DNA of 64,000 nucleotides from Paractinoplanes pyxinae. GTDB taxonomy: Bacteria > Actinomycetota > Actinomycetes > Mycobacteriales > Micromonosporaceae. This document shows, piece by piece, positions 1 to 8,107 of this stretch (positions are counted from its first letter, which is position 1; each line of letters starts with the position of its first letter). The translations under genes were made by a program, and so were the position numbers. The DNA lies in the NCBI RefSeq assembly GCF_026626335.1, contig NZ_JAPNTZ010000027.1, positions 17,496 through 81,495 of the forward strand. The letters run 5' to 3'. Below the pieces are notes generated by a model. It did no database searches. It was not told the DNA's origin and worked only from the letters and a program-made list of their open reading frames with translations.

Positions 1-1
1 G

Positions 2-646
2 TCGGTCAACACGTACTTCGTGCCGCTGCAGGAACAGGTGGGCGCGGAAAAGGTCGTCGACGTGGCCAAGCGGTTCGGCATGCAGTTCCGCTCCAAGAGC
101 GAGGCCGACCTGGTCAACACCCCCGAGGCGGCGCACAACTTCGGCGCGTTCACGCTGGGCGTGACCACCTCGACGCCGCTGGACATCGCCAACGCGTACG
201 CCACCCTGGCCGGCGACGGCAAGTACTGCACGCCGACCCCGATCAAGCAGATCACCGCGGCCGACGGGTCGAAGGTGAAGGCCGGCCAGCCCACGTGCAC
301 CCAGGTCACCGACCCCGACGTGGCCCGCAAGGCGCTCGACGCGGCCCGCTGCCCGGTCGGCGACCGCGCCCAGCTGGGCAACTGCGCCGGCGCCACCGAG
401 CCCAACGCGCACCGCACGATCGACCACCCGGTGTTCGGCAAGACGGGAACGACCGACGCCGACAAGACGGCCTCGCTGGTGGTGGGCTCGCGCAGCCTGG
501 TCGTGGCCGGCTACATGGTCAACCCGGACTGGGCCAACCACACCGACCGGATGCGCCACAACATCGTCAACCCGGTCGTGTACCGCACCCTCGCCGACTA
601 CATGGAGGGCGCGGAGTACCAGGAGTTCAAGAAGCCCGGGGAGTAA
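2..646 (+). CDS. Bifunctional penicillin-binding protein, C-terminal part (5' cut by window edge)
   Basis: This is the end of a transpeptidase domain that cross-links peptidoglycan outside the membrane. The frame is open from base 2, so the start lies upstream of the window. Visible landmarks are SVNTYF (the SxN motif at the very edge) and HPVFGKTGTT, which carries the KTG motif. It aligns almost column for column with the PBP at 30636-33056 (shared stretches such as ANAYATLA, DGKYC and LDAARCPVGDRA), so the two are paralogues. Unlike that copy it stops soon after the transpeptidase domain at FKKPGE, with no PASTA domain. The SxxK serine and any glycosyltransferase domain lie outside the window, so bifunctionality is inferred from the paralogue. 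Confidence 0.9.
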   Translation, partial: SVNTYFVPLQEQVGAEKVVDVAKRFGMQFRSKSEADLVNTPEAAHNFGAFTLGVTTSTPLDIANAYATLAGDGKYCTPTPIKQITAADGSKVKAGQPTCTQVTDPDVARKALDAARCPVGDRAQLGNCAGATEPNAHRTIDHPVFGKTGTTDADKTASLVVGSRSLVVAGYMVNPDWANHTDRMRHNIVNPVVYRTLADYMEGAEYQEFKKPGE

Positions 647-660
647 AGGTCGGATCTCGG

Positions 661-692
661 ATGCACCCGGTGACTTCGGTCGCCGGGTGCAT
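661..692 (+). terminator. Intrinsic terminator with TTCG tetraloop
   Basis: A 14-bp stem (arms 661-674 and 679-692, one G-T wobble) closes on the extra-stable C(TTCG)G loop and is followed by a T-rich stretch. It starts 14 bases after the PBP stop codon and should end that transcript just before the amylase gene. Confidence 0.85.
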
Positions 693-706
693 TTGTATTG
701 GGCTCC

Positions 707-2488
707 ATGAGCTTCCGACGAGCCTCCGACATCGACTTCGAGCGGCTGACCGGCGGCCGGGTCTTCCACCCGTCGCCGCCGGCCTGGGAGGACGAGGTCC
801 TCTACTTCCTGATGCTCGACCGGTTCGCCGACGGCAACGACGCCACACCGCTGCTCACCGACGCGGACAAAGGCAATGCCTGGCGTACGGAGGAAAGCCG
901 GCAGGAATGGCAGGACGCCGGCGCCGAATGGGTCGGCGGAACGCTGAACGGGCTGCGCGGGAAGCTCGGATACCTCAGCGGGCTGGGCGTCACGGCGGTG
1001 TGGATCAGCCCGATCCTCAAACAGCGTCCGAATACGGATACCTATCACGGCTACGCGACGCAGGACTTCCTCGAGATCGACCCGCACTTCGGGAGCGCCG
1101 AGGATCTGAAGCAGCTGGTCGCTGAGGCTCATGCGGCCGGCATTCGCGTCATCCTCGACGTGGTGCTCAACCATGCCGGCGACGTTTTCGCGTACGAGGA
1201 ACAAGACGTGCACTGGGACGGTCGGACGCACACGGTGGCCGGCTTCCGCGACGCCGAGGGAAGGCCAACGTTGCCGTTCGGTCCGGTGGACGCGGGTGTG
1301 TCGCAGGACGCGGCAGTCTGGCCGGCGGAACTGCAGCGGGCGGGCAGCTTCACGGCGAAAGGGCCCATCCGGGATTGGGACCGGGACCCGGAATACCGTG
1401 AGGGCGACTTCGAAGGGCTGAAGGACATCACGCTCGGCGGGGGGCCGACCGATGGGTATCGGCCGTCGGGGGCGTTGCGAGCACTGACCTCCGTCTACAA
1501 GTATTGGATCGCGTACGCGGACCTGGACGGGTTCCGGGTCGACACGGTGAAACACATGGACCCGGGGGCGGCGAGGTACTTCACGTCGGCGATTCACGAG
1601 TTCGCGCAGTCGATCGGCAAAGAGAACTTCTACCTGATCGCCGAGATCACCGGGTCCCGGGAATTCGCGTACCGGACCCTGGAAGAAGTCGGAATGGACG
1701 CGGCGCTGGGCATAGCCGACGTCCAGGATCAGATGGAATGGCTGGTCAAAGGCTTCCGGGATCCACAGGAGTACTTCGGGTTGTTCCGGGACTCGCTGCA
1801 GGTGGGCAAGGACTCGCACACCTGGTTCCGCAACCGCGTGGTGACGGCGTTCGACGACCACGACCAGGTGCGCAAGGGTCGCGACAAAGCACGGTTCGCG
1901 GCGGACGACCTGGGGAAGAAGCTGGGGGTGGCGGCGATCGCGTTGAACGCGACTACGCTCGGTATTCCGTGTTTGTATTACGGCAGCGAGCAAGGGCTCG
2001 ACGGGCACGGGGCGAACGATCGCTACCTGCGGGAGGCGATGTTCGGCGGGGCGTTCGGGGCGTTCCGGAGCCGGGGGGTGCACTGCTTCGACACGAGCAA
2101 CCCGACCTACCGGCAGGTGTCGAGGATTCTCTCGTTGCGCCGGAGAATGCCGGCTCTTCGCCGAGGAAGGCAGTATCTGCGGCAGATCTCGGGGGATGGG
2201 GTGCACTTCGGGTTCCCGCAGTTGTTCGACGGGTCCATGAGGTCGGTGGTGGCGTGGTCCCGGTTGTTCGCGGAGACCGAGGTGTTGGCTGCTATCAATA
2301 CCGATCCCGAATCCGCGCGTACGGCCTGGGTTACTGTCGACTTTGATCTGCATGAGGCGGGGTCGAAACTGACGTGTTTGTTCAGCACGGATCCGGCGTC
2401 CGAAGGTTTGGAGGTGCCTGTTGAGGCGCGCAATGGGAAGGCGGTTGAGGTGACCGTGCCGGCGGGTGGGTTCGTTGTTTACGGGTAA
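707..2488 (+). CDS. Alpha-amylase family (GH13) glycosidase or glucan-transferring enzyme
   Basis: A 593-residue GH13-type TIM-barrel enzyme acting on alpha-glucans. The four conserved regions are visible: VILDVVLNH; GFRVDTVKH with the nucleophile at about D279; LIAEITG with the acid/base at about E313; and FDDHDQ with the third acid at about D386. N-terminal YFLMLDRFADGND and WISPILKQ are typical of secreted and intracellular alpha-amylases. No signal peptide is seen, so it is probably cytoplasmic and may act in glycogen or maltodextrin turnover. ATG 707 is preferred; an in-frame TTG lies three codons upstream at 698. It follows a strong terminator, so it has its own promoter. Substrate preference cannot be read from the sequence. 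Confidence 0.88.
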   Translation: MSFRRASDIDFERLTGGRVFHPSPPAWEDEVLYFLMLDRFADGNDATPLLTDADKGNAWRTEESRQEWQDAGAEWVGGTLNGLRGKLGYLSGLGVTAVWISPILKQRPNTDTYHGYATQDFLEIDPHFGSAEDLKQLVAEAHAAGIRVILDVVLNHAGDVFAYEEQDVHWDGRTHTVAGFRDAEGRPTLPFGPVDAGVSQDAAVWPAELQRAGSFTAKGPIRDWDRDPEYREGDFEGLKDITLGGGPTDGYRPSGALRALTSVYKYWIAYADLDGFRVDTVKHMDPGAARYFTSAIHEFAQSIGKENFYLIAEITGSREFAYRTLEEVGMDAALGIADVQDQMEWLVKGFRDPQEYFGLFRDSLQVGKDSHTWFRNRVVTAFDDHDQVRKGRDKARFAADDLGKKLGVAAIALNATTLGIPCLYYGSEQGLDGHGANDRYLREAMFGGAFGAFRSRGVHCFDTSNPTYRQVSRILSLRRRMPALRRGRQYLRQISGDGVHFGFPQLFDGSMRSVVAWSRLFAETEVLAAINTDPESARTAWVTVDFDLHEAGSKLTCLFSTDPASEGLEVPVEARNGKAVEVTVPAGGFVVYG

Positions 2489-2514
2489 AAACCGGCGGAT
2501 TTCTTGCGGTTGAC

Positions 2515-2587
2515 GGCCGGGGACGAGGGCGATCACGCAAGCTGTAAACCGTCTCTATGCTTTGCGTGATCGCCCTCGTCCCCGGCC
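2515..2587. repeat. Perfect 26-bp inverted repeat with 21-base loop
   Basis: Left arm 2515-2540 and right arm 2562-2587 are exact reverse complements (GGCCGGGGACGAGGGCGATC... on the left) around a 21-base AT-richer loop. The arm starts 27 bases after the amylase stop codon. The stem is far longer than a normal terminator and has no T tail. It could be a REP-like element, a structured RNA, or a bidirectional terminator. Confidence 0.85.
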
Positions 2588-2917
2588 TTGCCGGGGGATT
2601 GGCTGCGCGGCTTTGGTTGTGGTCGGCGCTTCTCTGATTGCCTATTGTGGTCGTAGACCCGTGCGGGTTCGGGTCTGGCTGCCGCGCTGTGGGGTTTCGC
2701 TGGGTGCTTGGTTACTCGGGCGGGCCTGGGTGGTGGGTTTCGCGTTCGTACCGTGCCGGTTGCGCGTGTGGGGCTTCTTCTTACTGCTTCTTACTGCTGA
2801 CCCGACCGCTGCGCGGATCGGGGCTCCCGGTCAGGGTCGCTCCTTTTAATGTGCCGCGCCGTCAAACAGTCGCGAGGCCCACGTACTGATCATGCCCGCC
2901 GCTTGTCGCGCGTCTTT
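2588..2917. other. Gene-poor G/T-rich spacer
   Basis: Between the large inverted repeat and the end of the next minus-strand gene I see no convincing gene. Short open frames exist on the plus strand (2562-2849), but their composition lacks the strong third-position G/C of the neighbours and they match nothing I know. A small hairpin (AGACCCG / CGGGTCT) lies near 2656-2677. Confidence 0.5.
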
Positions 2918-3442
2918 CTAGGGATGTACGGCCTTGTCGGCTTTTCGGCGTAGCAGGGCGGTGGAGATGACGGCTACGGCCACGCTGAAGCAGCCTGCCA
3001 CTGCGGCTACTAGGCGCGACTCCCGTGCTCGTCGGCTCAGGTACTCGGCCTCGCTGATGACCGTCGTCTCGCCGTTGTTGTTGAGTACGTACGTTCCGGC
3101 CTGTTCTTCCGCCACACCCGGTGAACCGGTCAAAGTGAGGACGGCGACCACCCAGAAGCCGGCGAACAGCAGCCCGCTTGCGACAAGCAGCCAACCGGGC
3201 AGCGTGTCGCGTACCAGGCGCCACAATGCCTTGGCCTGACCAGCGCGGGTCTCGGCCTGCAAGCCGGTGGTCCGGCGTATGCCGGCCAGCAGGACGGCGA
3301 CGAAACCCGGAACCACCGGCAGTGCCGTCGACAGCGCGACAACAGCCAGGGGCCACCGAAGGCCGCCGGGCAGCGTCGTGGCCACCAACAGCCCGGCACA
3401 CCAGACGATCCCGGCCAGCGCGAGCCCCCGAGTCCACACCAT
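2918..3442 (-). CDS. Small integral membrane protein, unknown function
   Basis: A 174-residue protein with four likely membrane segments: two near the N-terminus (LALAGIVWCAGLLVA and WPLAVVALSTALPVVPGFVA), one near residue 90 (LLVASGLLFAGFWVVAVLT) and one near the C-terminus (LVAAVAGCFSVAVAVIST). The loop before the last helix is polar and ends with a basic tail. Its layout resembles actinobacterial DUF-type membrane proteins with an immunity-protein look, but I recognise no family. It is transcribed away from the divergent DinB-like gene at 3497, so the 54-base gap holds both promoters. Confidence 0.7.
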   Translation of the reverse strand: MVWTRGLALAGIVWCAGLLVATTLPGGLRWPLAVVALSTALPVVPGFVAVLLAGIRRTTGLQAETRAGQAKALWRLVRDTLPGWLLVASGLLFAGFWVVAVLTLTGSPGVAEEQAGTYVLNNNGETTVISEAEYLSRRARESRLVAAVAGCFSVAVAVISTALLRRKADKAVHP

Positions 3443-3496
3443 GGGCTGAAACTACAGGCGCAGGCGGACCTCGGCAGCGCCGCCTAGCCTGGGCGC

Positions 3497-4078
3497 ATGG
3501 AACCTACCGGCGAAGTGCAGGGCTATCCGGAGCCCCCGGCGGTCGGCGACGAGTCCTCGACGCTCGTGGGATCCCTGGAACGGCAGCGGGCCACCTTCGA
3601 GTGGAAGTGCAGTGGCCTGGACGGAGAACAGCTGGCCAAGCGGCTCGACACCTCTGGTCTGACATTGGGCCGGCTCTTGAAGCACCTGGCCTACATGGAG
3701 GACATCAACTTCACCCGGGACCTGGCCGGTTGTGAGCTGCCGCGCCCGTGGTCGGAAGTGGACGCGGCCGGACGAAGCCAGTGGGTGTTCGAGTCAGCCG
3801 ATGCCGACTCGTCCGAGACGCTTTACCAATTGTGGCGCGACGCCGTCGAACGGTCGCGATCGGCGGTGCGGGAGGCGCTTGACTGGGGCGGGCCGCAGGG
3901 GACCTACCGGTCTGGTGGCGGTTCCGAGGCGACCGTGCGGCGCCTGCTGGTCGACATGATCGAGGAGTACGCCCGGCACACCGGCCACGCCGACATTCTG
4001 CGTGAGGCCATCGACGGCCGCGTCGGGGAGGACCCGCCCGGCCCGGCCTTCTCCTGGTCCGACCACCACCCGCGCTGA
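3497..4078 (+). CDS. DinB / DUF664-family putative metal-dependent enzyme
   Basis: A 193-residue four-helix-bundle protein of the DinB-like superfamily, which in actinobacteria includes mycothiol-dependent transferases. The signature is a metal-binding histidine in LGRLLKHLAYME, the polar helix region WRDAVERSR, and a C-terminal pair in EEYARHTGHADILREAIDG that supplies further histidines. That C-terminal motif is very typical of the DUF664 subfamily. The thiol and substrate used cannot be told from sequence. It stands alone, with 83 bases before the next small gene. Confidence 0.82.
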   Translation: MEPTGEVQGYPEPPAVGDESSTLVGSLERQRATFEWKCSGLDGEQLAKRLDTSGLTLGRLLKHLAYMEDINFTRDLAGCELPRPWSEVDAAGRSQWVFESADADSSETLYQLWRDAVERSRSAVREALDWGGPQGTYRSGGGSEATVRRLLVDMIEEYARHTGHADILREAIDGRVGEDPPGPAFSWSDHHPR

Positions 4079-4161
4079 CAGCGGACTGTGGGCTGCATCG
4101 CCTCATGTAGGGCGCCGGCCTGCCGAAAGTACCGGGAGGCATCGCCGGCGAGGAGGTAGCA

Positions 4162-4500
4162 GTGTCCGACTGGCAGGACTGGTACACGCCGCCGGCCGAG
4201 CAGAGCGCTACCGAGGATCGAGCGTGGCGTGGCGCTGCGGCGGCCGCTGTCCCGCATGTCGTGATCCTGCTGGCGATGATGTGGGGAGTCCTCGGCGCGG
4301 ACGGCGCCGACCGCGCTTATGCGGCGCTCTACGGCTTGGTCGAGCTCTATGTCGTGCCGGTGGCCGTGGTGGTGACCTTGTTCTTGGCGGTCTCGCGTCG
4401 GCGAGACGCCCGGCTTCCGATGGCCGTAGTCACCCTTGTCGGATCGGTTGTTGTATCGCTCGCAACGCTGATCATCGGCAACGGCAGCACTTGGACCTAG
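4162..4500 (+). CDS. Small membrane protein, unknown function
   Basis: A 112-residue protein starting at GTG 4162, supported by a strong GAGGAGG ribosome site 5 bases upstream. Three membrane segments are visible: residues about 32-50 (VPHVVILLAMMWGVLG), 58-80 (LYGLVELYVVPVAVVVTLFLAV) and 90-108 (MAVVTLVGSVVVSLATLIIG). The N-terminus is soluble and acidic (DWQDWYTPPAEQ). No family recognised. It converges on the SUKH-4-like gene. Confidence 0.7.
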   Translation: MSDWQDWYTPPAEQSATEDRAWRGAAAAAVPHVVILLAMMWGVLGADGADRAYAALYGLVELYVVPVAVVVTLFLAVSRRRDARLPMAVVTLVGSVVVSLATLIIGNGSTWT

Positions 4501-4542
4501 AGCGAACCGATGCCCCGCTGCACCGGCCGGTGGATCGCCGGC

Positions 4543-5283
4543 TCAGTCGTCGAGGAATGTCTCGACCCACATGGAGTTCGGCTCGTTGTCGGTCAAGGTC
4601 GGGTCGATCTTTGTCATGCCGGCCAGGAACGTCGAACGACACCTGTCCAACTCGGCGTGGTAACGCTCGGCCTGCTCCACTCCATCATTCGGGGAAGGCT
4701 CCGGGTGAGCGCGGATTATCGTGACCGCGGTGAACCAGCGCCAAGCGATCTCGACGAAGGCCGTCAAGGAGGCGTTGAAGTAACAGACGGCCGGGTGGTA
4801 GAGATCCGGGTGGTACGGCTGCAACTGAGGATGGATATCCGCGACGGTCAGCGGTCGTCCTCGGATGCCGAGGACACGCCCGCTGCCCGCAACCACGCCC
4901 GGCCGGATGGTGAGGGCGGCGTCGAAGTCGGAGCCGTAGACACCCAACAGGTACAGCCGGTCGTCCGCGTTCGCGAGAAGTCCCTCGGGCTCTCCGGCGA
5001 TGTTCGGTGTCAGCAGTGGCTCTTCGGCGTCCTGGGGTGCGGGCGCGAGCAGGGGCCCACGCGGAAGCCCAAACGCCTTCAAGATCGCACGGTCCCGGTC
5101 CGGCACGTCCCATCGATCCACGGCGACACCTGGACGAACTTGTACTCCAGGGTCGATCAGAGAGTCGATCGGCGCCTGAATCGCCGACAGCACCGCGTCG
5201 TGAAGCTCGCCCACCGGTTTCCCTTCGGCTGTCATTCCAGCTTCTAGGGCGCCAAGCCGTTGACTGTCGAGGAAGGCGTCCAT
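4543..5283 (-). CDS. SUKH-4-like (SMI1/KNR4 superfamily) protein
   Basis: A 246-residue cytoplasmic protein. The pattern RDRAILKAFGLPRGP, the later LLGVYG and GRVLGI strands, and VCYFNASLTAFVEIA fit the SUKH-4 branch of the SMI1/KNR4 superfamily, known mainly as immunity proteins of polymorphic toxin systems. The frame stays open much further upstream, but that extension overlaps the divergent carboxypeptidase gene and has poor composition, so the start is placed at ATG 5283 (MDAFLDSQ). No toxin is recognisable next to it, so an immunity role is only inferred. It could also be a housekeeping SUKH protein. Confidence 0.6.
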   Translation of the reverse strand: MDAFLDSQRLGALEAGMTAEGKPVGELHDAVLSAIQAPIDSLIDPGVQVRPGVAVDRWDVPDRDRAILKAFGLPRGPLLAPAPQDAEEPLLTPNIAGEPEGLLANADDRLYLLGVYGSDFDAALTIRPGVVAGSGRVLGIRGRPLTVADIHPQLQPYHPDLYHPAVCYFNASLTAFVEIAWRWFTAVTIIRAHPEPSPNDGVEQAERYHAELDRCRSTFLAGMTKIDPTLTDNEPNSMWVETFLDD

Positions 5284-5410
5284 CGCCGCAGTATTGCTGA
5301 CGCTTACCTGGGAGGTAATCGACGCTCGGGTCACGGCGGCCAGGCTGCGGGAGCGGCGGTGAGCTCCTAGGGTGAGGGGATCGACGTACCTCGATCTAGG
5401 GAGTTGTCCT

Positions 5411-6403
5411 GTGCGAGGCAAGATCGTTGTACTCCTGGCCGCCGCCCTCATCGCTGTGCCTGGTCCGGCGGTTGCGGCCACAAAGCAAGACAGGCTCAGT
5501 CCGACCCAGGTGGGCGCGGCACTGAAGAAGATTGCGAAAGCCAGCGACGGGCGCGTGCGGCTGGGAATCATCGGGCGCAGCAACGAAGGGCGGCCGCTGC
5601 GGCTGGCCACCGTCGGGCACGGGCCGACCCGGCTGCTGTACGTGACTCAGCAGCACGGGGACGAGCCGTTGGGGACGCCGGCCGCGGTTCGGGCGTTGTG
5701 GGCGTTGGGCGTACCCGATTCGCAGTGGCATCGGTGGCTTCGCAGCCGGCTGACCATCGACTTCGTGGTCCAGGCCAACCCGGACGGGGCGGTGCGCAAC
5801 CAGCGGTACAACCACGACCCCAGCGCGTCGGGGGAGTACACGCAGCCGGGCGTCGGCTACGACATCAACCGGTTCCACAACCCGTTGACGCCGATCGAGG
5901 ACAACCCGGTGCCGGAGTCGCGGGCGGTGCTGCGGCACTGGCACGCCACACATCCGCGGGTGGTCGTCGACTATCACATGCAGGGGCGTTACCTGCAGCC
6001 GGACGGGCGGGAGACGACCGCCTCGATCCTGTGGCCGACCAGCCCGCTGGCCGGGGAAGCTGCGGTCACTGCGGGCCGGAAATTAGCCGTACGGAACTAC
6101 GACGCGACGACGGCGGCCGGGGCCAACGTGAGCCGGTATCCGGGTGGCGACTACGAGGGGATCGCTCGTAACGCGTACGGAATTCTGGGTTCTGCCTCGC
6201 TGTTGGTCGAGCTCTCGGATCTGCCGGAGGACCAGGTCGAGCTGCAGATCCGGACAGCCTTCACCTCTATGCTGGCCACCGCTCAGGGCGCGGCCGACGG
6301 TTCCCTGTGGCGAGCGAACCCGGATCGGGCCGACTCGATCCCGGAGCGCGGGCCGTCGCTGCCCGGCGCGGTGTCGTCCCTGTTCCGCGCGGACGCCGCG
6401 TAG
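5411..6403 (+). CDS. Secreted M14 zinc carboxypeptidase
   Basis: A 330-residue exported metallopeptidase. GTG 5411 follows an AGGGAG ribosome site at 5398-5402 and opens a clean signal peptide (IVVLLAAALIAVPGPAVAA). Zinc ligands appear as HGDE in TQQHGDEPLGT and the later histidine of VVDYHMQGRY. The catalytic glutamate is in LLVELSDLPEDQ near the C-terminus. NPDGAVRNQRYN is also typical of M14 carboxypeptidases. It probably trims C-terminal residues from peptides outside the cell. The gene carries a rare TTA leucine codon at 6083, so its translation could depend on the bldA tRNA if the host uses that switch. It converges tightly on recQ (4-base gap). Confidence 0.88.
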   Translation: MRGKIVVLLAAALIAVPGPAVAATKQDRLSPTQVGAALKKIAKASDGRVRLGIIGRSNEGRPLRLATVGHGPTRLLYVTQQHGDEPLGTPAAVRALWALGVPDSQWHRWLRSRLTIDFVVQANPDGAVRNQRYNHDPSASGEYTQPGVGYDINRFHNPLTPIEDNPVPESRAVLRHWHATHPRVVVDYHMQGRYLQPDGRETTASILWPTSPLAGEAAVTAGRKLAVRNYDATTAAGANVSRYPGGDYEGIARNAYGILGSASLLVELSDLPEDQVELQIRTAFTSMLATAQGAADGSLWRANPDRADSIPERGPSLPGAVSSLFRADAA

Positions 6404-6407
6404 ACGG

Positions 6408-8030
6408 TCAGGCGTCGATGGTGAGCAGGCCGTTGGTCAGCACCGCGGGAGTCAGGTGACGGTAGCCGACGGAGTCGAACAGCACGGACAGCTCGTGGTC
6501 GTCGCGGGACAGCAGCAGGCCGGAACCCCAGTACTTGTGGGTCACGCGGGTGCCGTCGCCGGTGGTCGGTGACCACGTGGCGGCGGCCGGTGGGGGAGCG
6601 GCGGCGTCGTTGTCGCAGTTGCCGCACGGGGCCGGGTAGTGCTCGCCGAAGTAGGCGAGCAGCTCGGCCCGGCGGCACTGGGTGGTCTCGGCGTAGTGGC
6701 GGGCCGTGTCGATCTGGCTGGCCAGGATGGTCTGCCGGCGGTCGCCCGAGGCCAGCACGGCGTCGCGGGCGGAGGCCGGCACGGGGGTGGCGACCGTGAC
6801 CTCGTCGCGGCCGGACGACGTCAGGAAGCCCTGCTCGATGAGCTCGGTGGCGACGCGTTGGGTGGCGGTGTGGCTGACGCCGGCCGCGGTGGCCACATCG
6901 GCCAGCGCCACCTGGCCGTGGGCGGCTTCGAGCTGGTGGACGACGGCGGTGACGGTCTCGGCCGGCACGCGGGCCCGGGCGGCCAGCAGACGCGGGATCC
7001 GGACGGCACGGCTGTCGTGGACGAGGACCACAGCGGCCGCGTTCCCGTCGCGCCCGGCCCGCCCGACCTCCTGGTAGTACTCGTCGAGACTGCCCGGGAC
7101 GCCCGCATGCACCACCGTACGGATGTCGGGTTTGTCGATCCCCATGCCGAACGCGCTGGTCGCCACCACGATGTCGAGCTCGCCGGCGAAGAAGGCGTCC
7201 TGGATGCGCGCGCGTTCGGCGGCCGGCACCCCGGCGTGGTAGGCGGCGGTCTTGTACGCGTCCAGGCGCAGACGCTCGGCCAGTTCTTCGCAGTGCGTGT
7301 GGGTCAGGGCGTAGACGAGCGCCGGCGTCTCGTGGGCGAGCATCACTTCGACCGTACGGTCCTCGATGGCTTGCGCCTCGGGCAGATCCTGACGGGTCAA
7401 CCGTACGGCCAAGCTCAGATTGGGACGATCGAAGCCGGCCACGATCACCTTCGGGTCGGTCATGCGCAGCCGCCGGGTGATGTCGGCCTGCACGGGCGGG
7501 GCGGCGGTCGCGGTCAGCGCCAGCAGCGGCGGCCGCCCGAGCGTGTCGGCGATGTCGGCCAGACGCAGATAGTCGGGCCGGAAGTCGTGCCCCCACTGGC
7601 TGATCAGATGCGCCTCGTCGATGGCGATCAACGTCACCGGGCGGCGGCTGTCCGAGATGGCGCCGATCGTCTCCTCGTTGCCCAACTGCTCGGGCCCCAG
7701 AAGCACAAAATCGGCCGACCCTTCCCGTACGGCGTTCAGCGCCTCAAGTCGCTCGGAGTGCCGCAATCCGGAGTTAACCATGCGGGCGGCCACGTTCCGC
7801 CCGGTCAGCGAGCGCAACTGGTCGCGTTGCAGGGCAAGCAGCGGCGACACGACGACCGTCAGCCCGCCGCGGGCCAGCCCGGCCACCTGATAGATCGCGC
7901 TCTTGCCGCTGCCCGTCGGCAGCACGGCCAACGTGTCCCGCCCGGCGGCAGCCGCGGAGGCCGTCTCTTGCTGAGCGGGCCGCAGAGCGAACCCGAGCAC
8001 CGACTCGGCGATGGCGTTGACGTCAGACAC
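6408..8030 (-). CDS. recQ: ATP-dependent DNA helicase RecQ
   Basis: A 3'-5' superfamily 2 helicase for recombination and replication-fork repair. Order: Walker A VLPTGSGKSAIYQ, DEAH box IDEAHLISQWGHDF, motif III LALTATA, motifs V-VI GMGIDKPDIRTVVHAG and QEVGRAGRDG, then the RQC zinc site built from CRRAELLAYFGE and PCGNCDN. A short C-terminal extension (GTRVTHKYWGSGLLLS) follows; no HRDC domain is seen. At about 540 residues it is a short RecQ. The start is placed at GTG 8030 (VSDVNAIAESV) because the family begins near here; an in-frame ATG at 8093 adds 21 polar residues. Neither start has a strong ribosome site. Confidence 0.92.
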   Translation of the reverse strand: MSDVNAIAESVLGFALRPAQQETASAAAAGRDTLAVLPTGSGKSAIYQVAGLARGGLTVVVSPLLALQRDQLRSLTGRNVAARMVNSGLRHSERLEALNAVREGSADFVLLGPEQLGNEETIGAISDSRRPVTLIAIDEAHLISQWGHDFRPDYLRLADIADTLGRPPLLALTATAAPPVQADITRRLRMTDPKVIVAGFDRPNLSLAVRLTRQDLPEAQAIEDRTVEVMLAHETPALVYALTHTHCEELAERLRLDAYKTAAYHAGVPAAERARIQDAFFAGELDIVVATSAFGMGIDKPDIRTVVHAGVPGSLDEYYQEVGRAGRDGNAAAVVLVHDSRAVRIPRLLAARARVPAETVTAVVHQLEAAHGQVALADVATAAGVSHTATQRVATELIEQGFLTSSGRDEVTVATPVPASARDAVLASGDRRQTILASQIDTARHYAETTQCRRAELLAYFGEHYPAPCGNCDNDAAAPPPAAATWSPTTGDGTRVTHKYWGSGLLLSRDDHELSVLFDSVGYRHLTPAVLTNGLLTIDA

Positions 8031-8107
8031 CCGGTAAGTGTGGCAGCCCTGCGAATGAGAGTCGGTTGACCGCCGCGTGCACCTCGTCACCATGGCGCTA
8101 TTTCTAA

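Noticed and set aside
2562..2849. A 95-codon hydrophobic open frame in the G/T-rich spacer
   Set aside because: It starts inside the right arm of the inverted repeat, has no ribosome site, and its codon use is unlike the neighbours.
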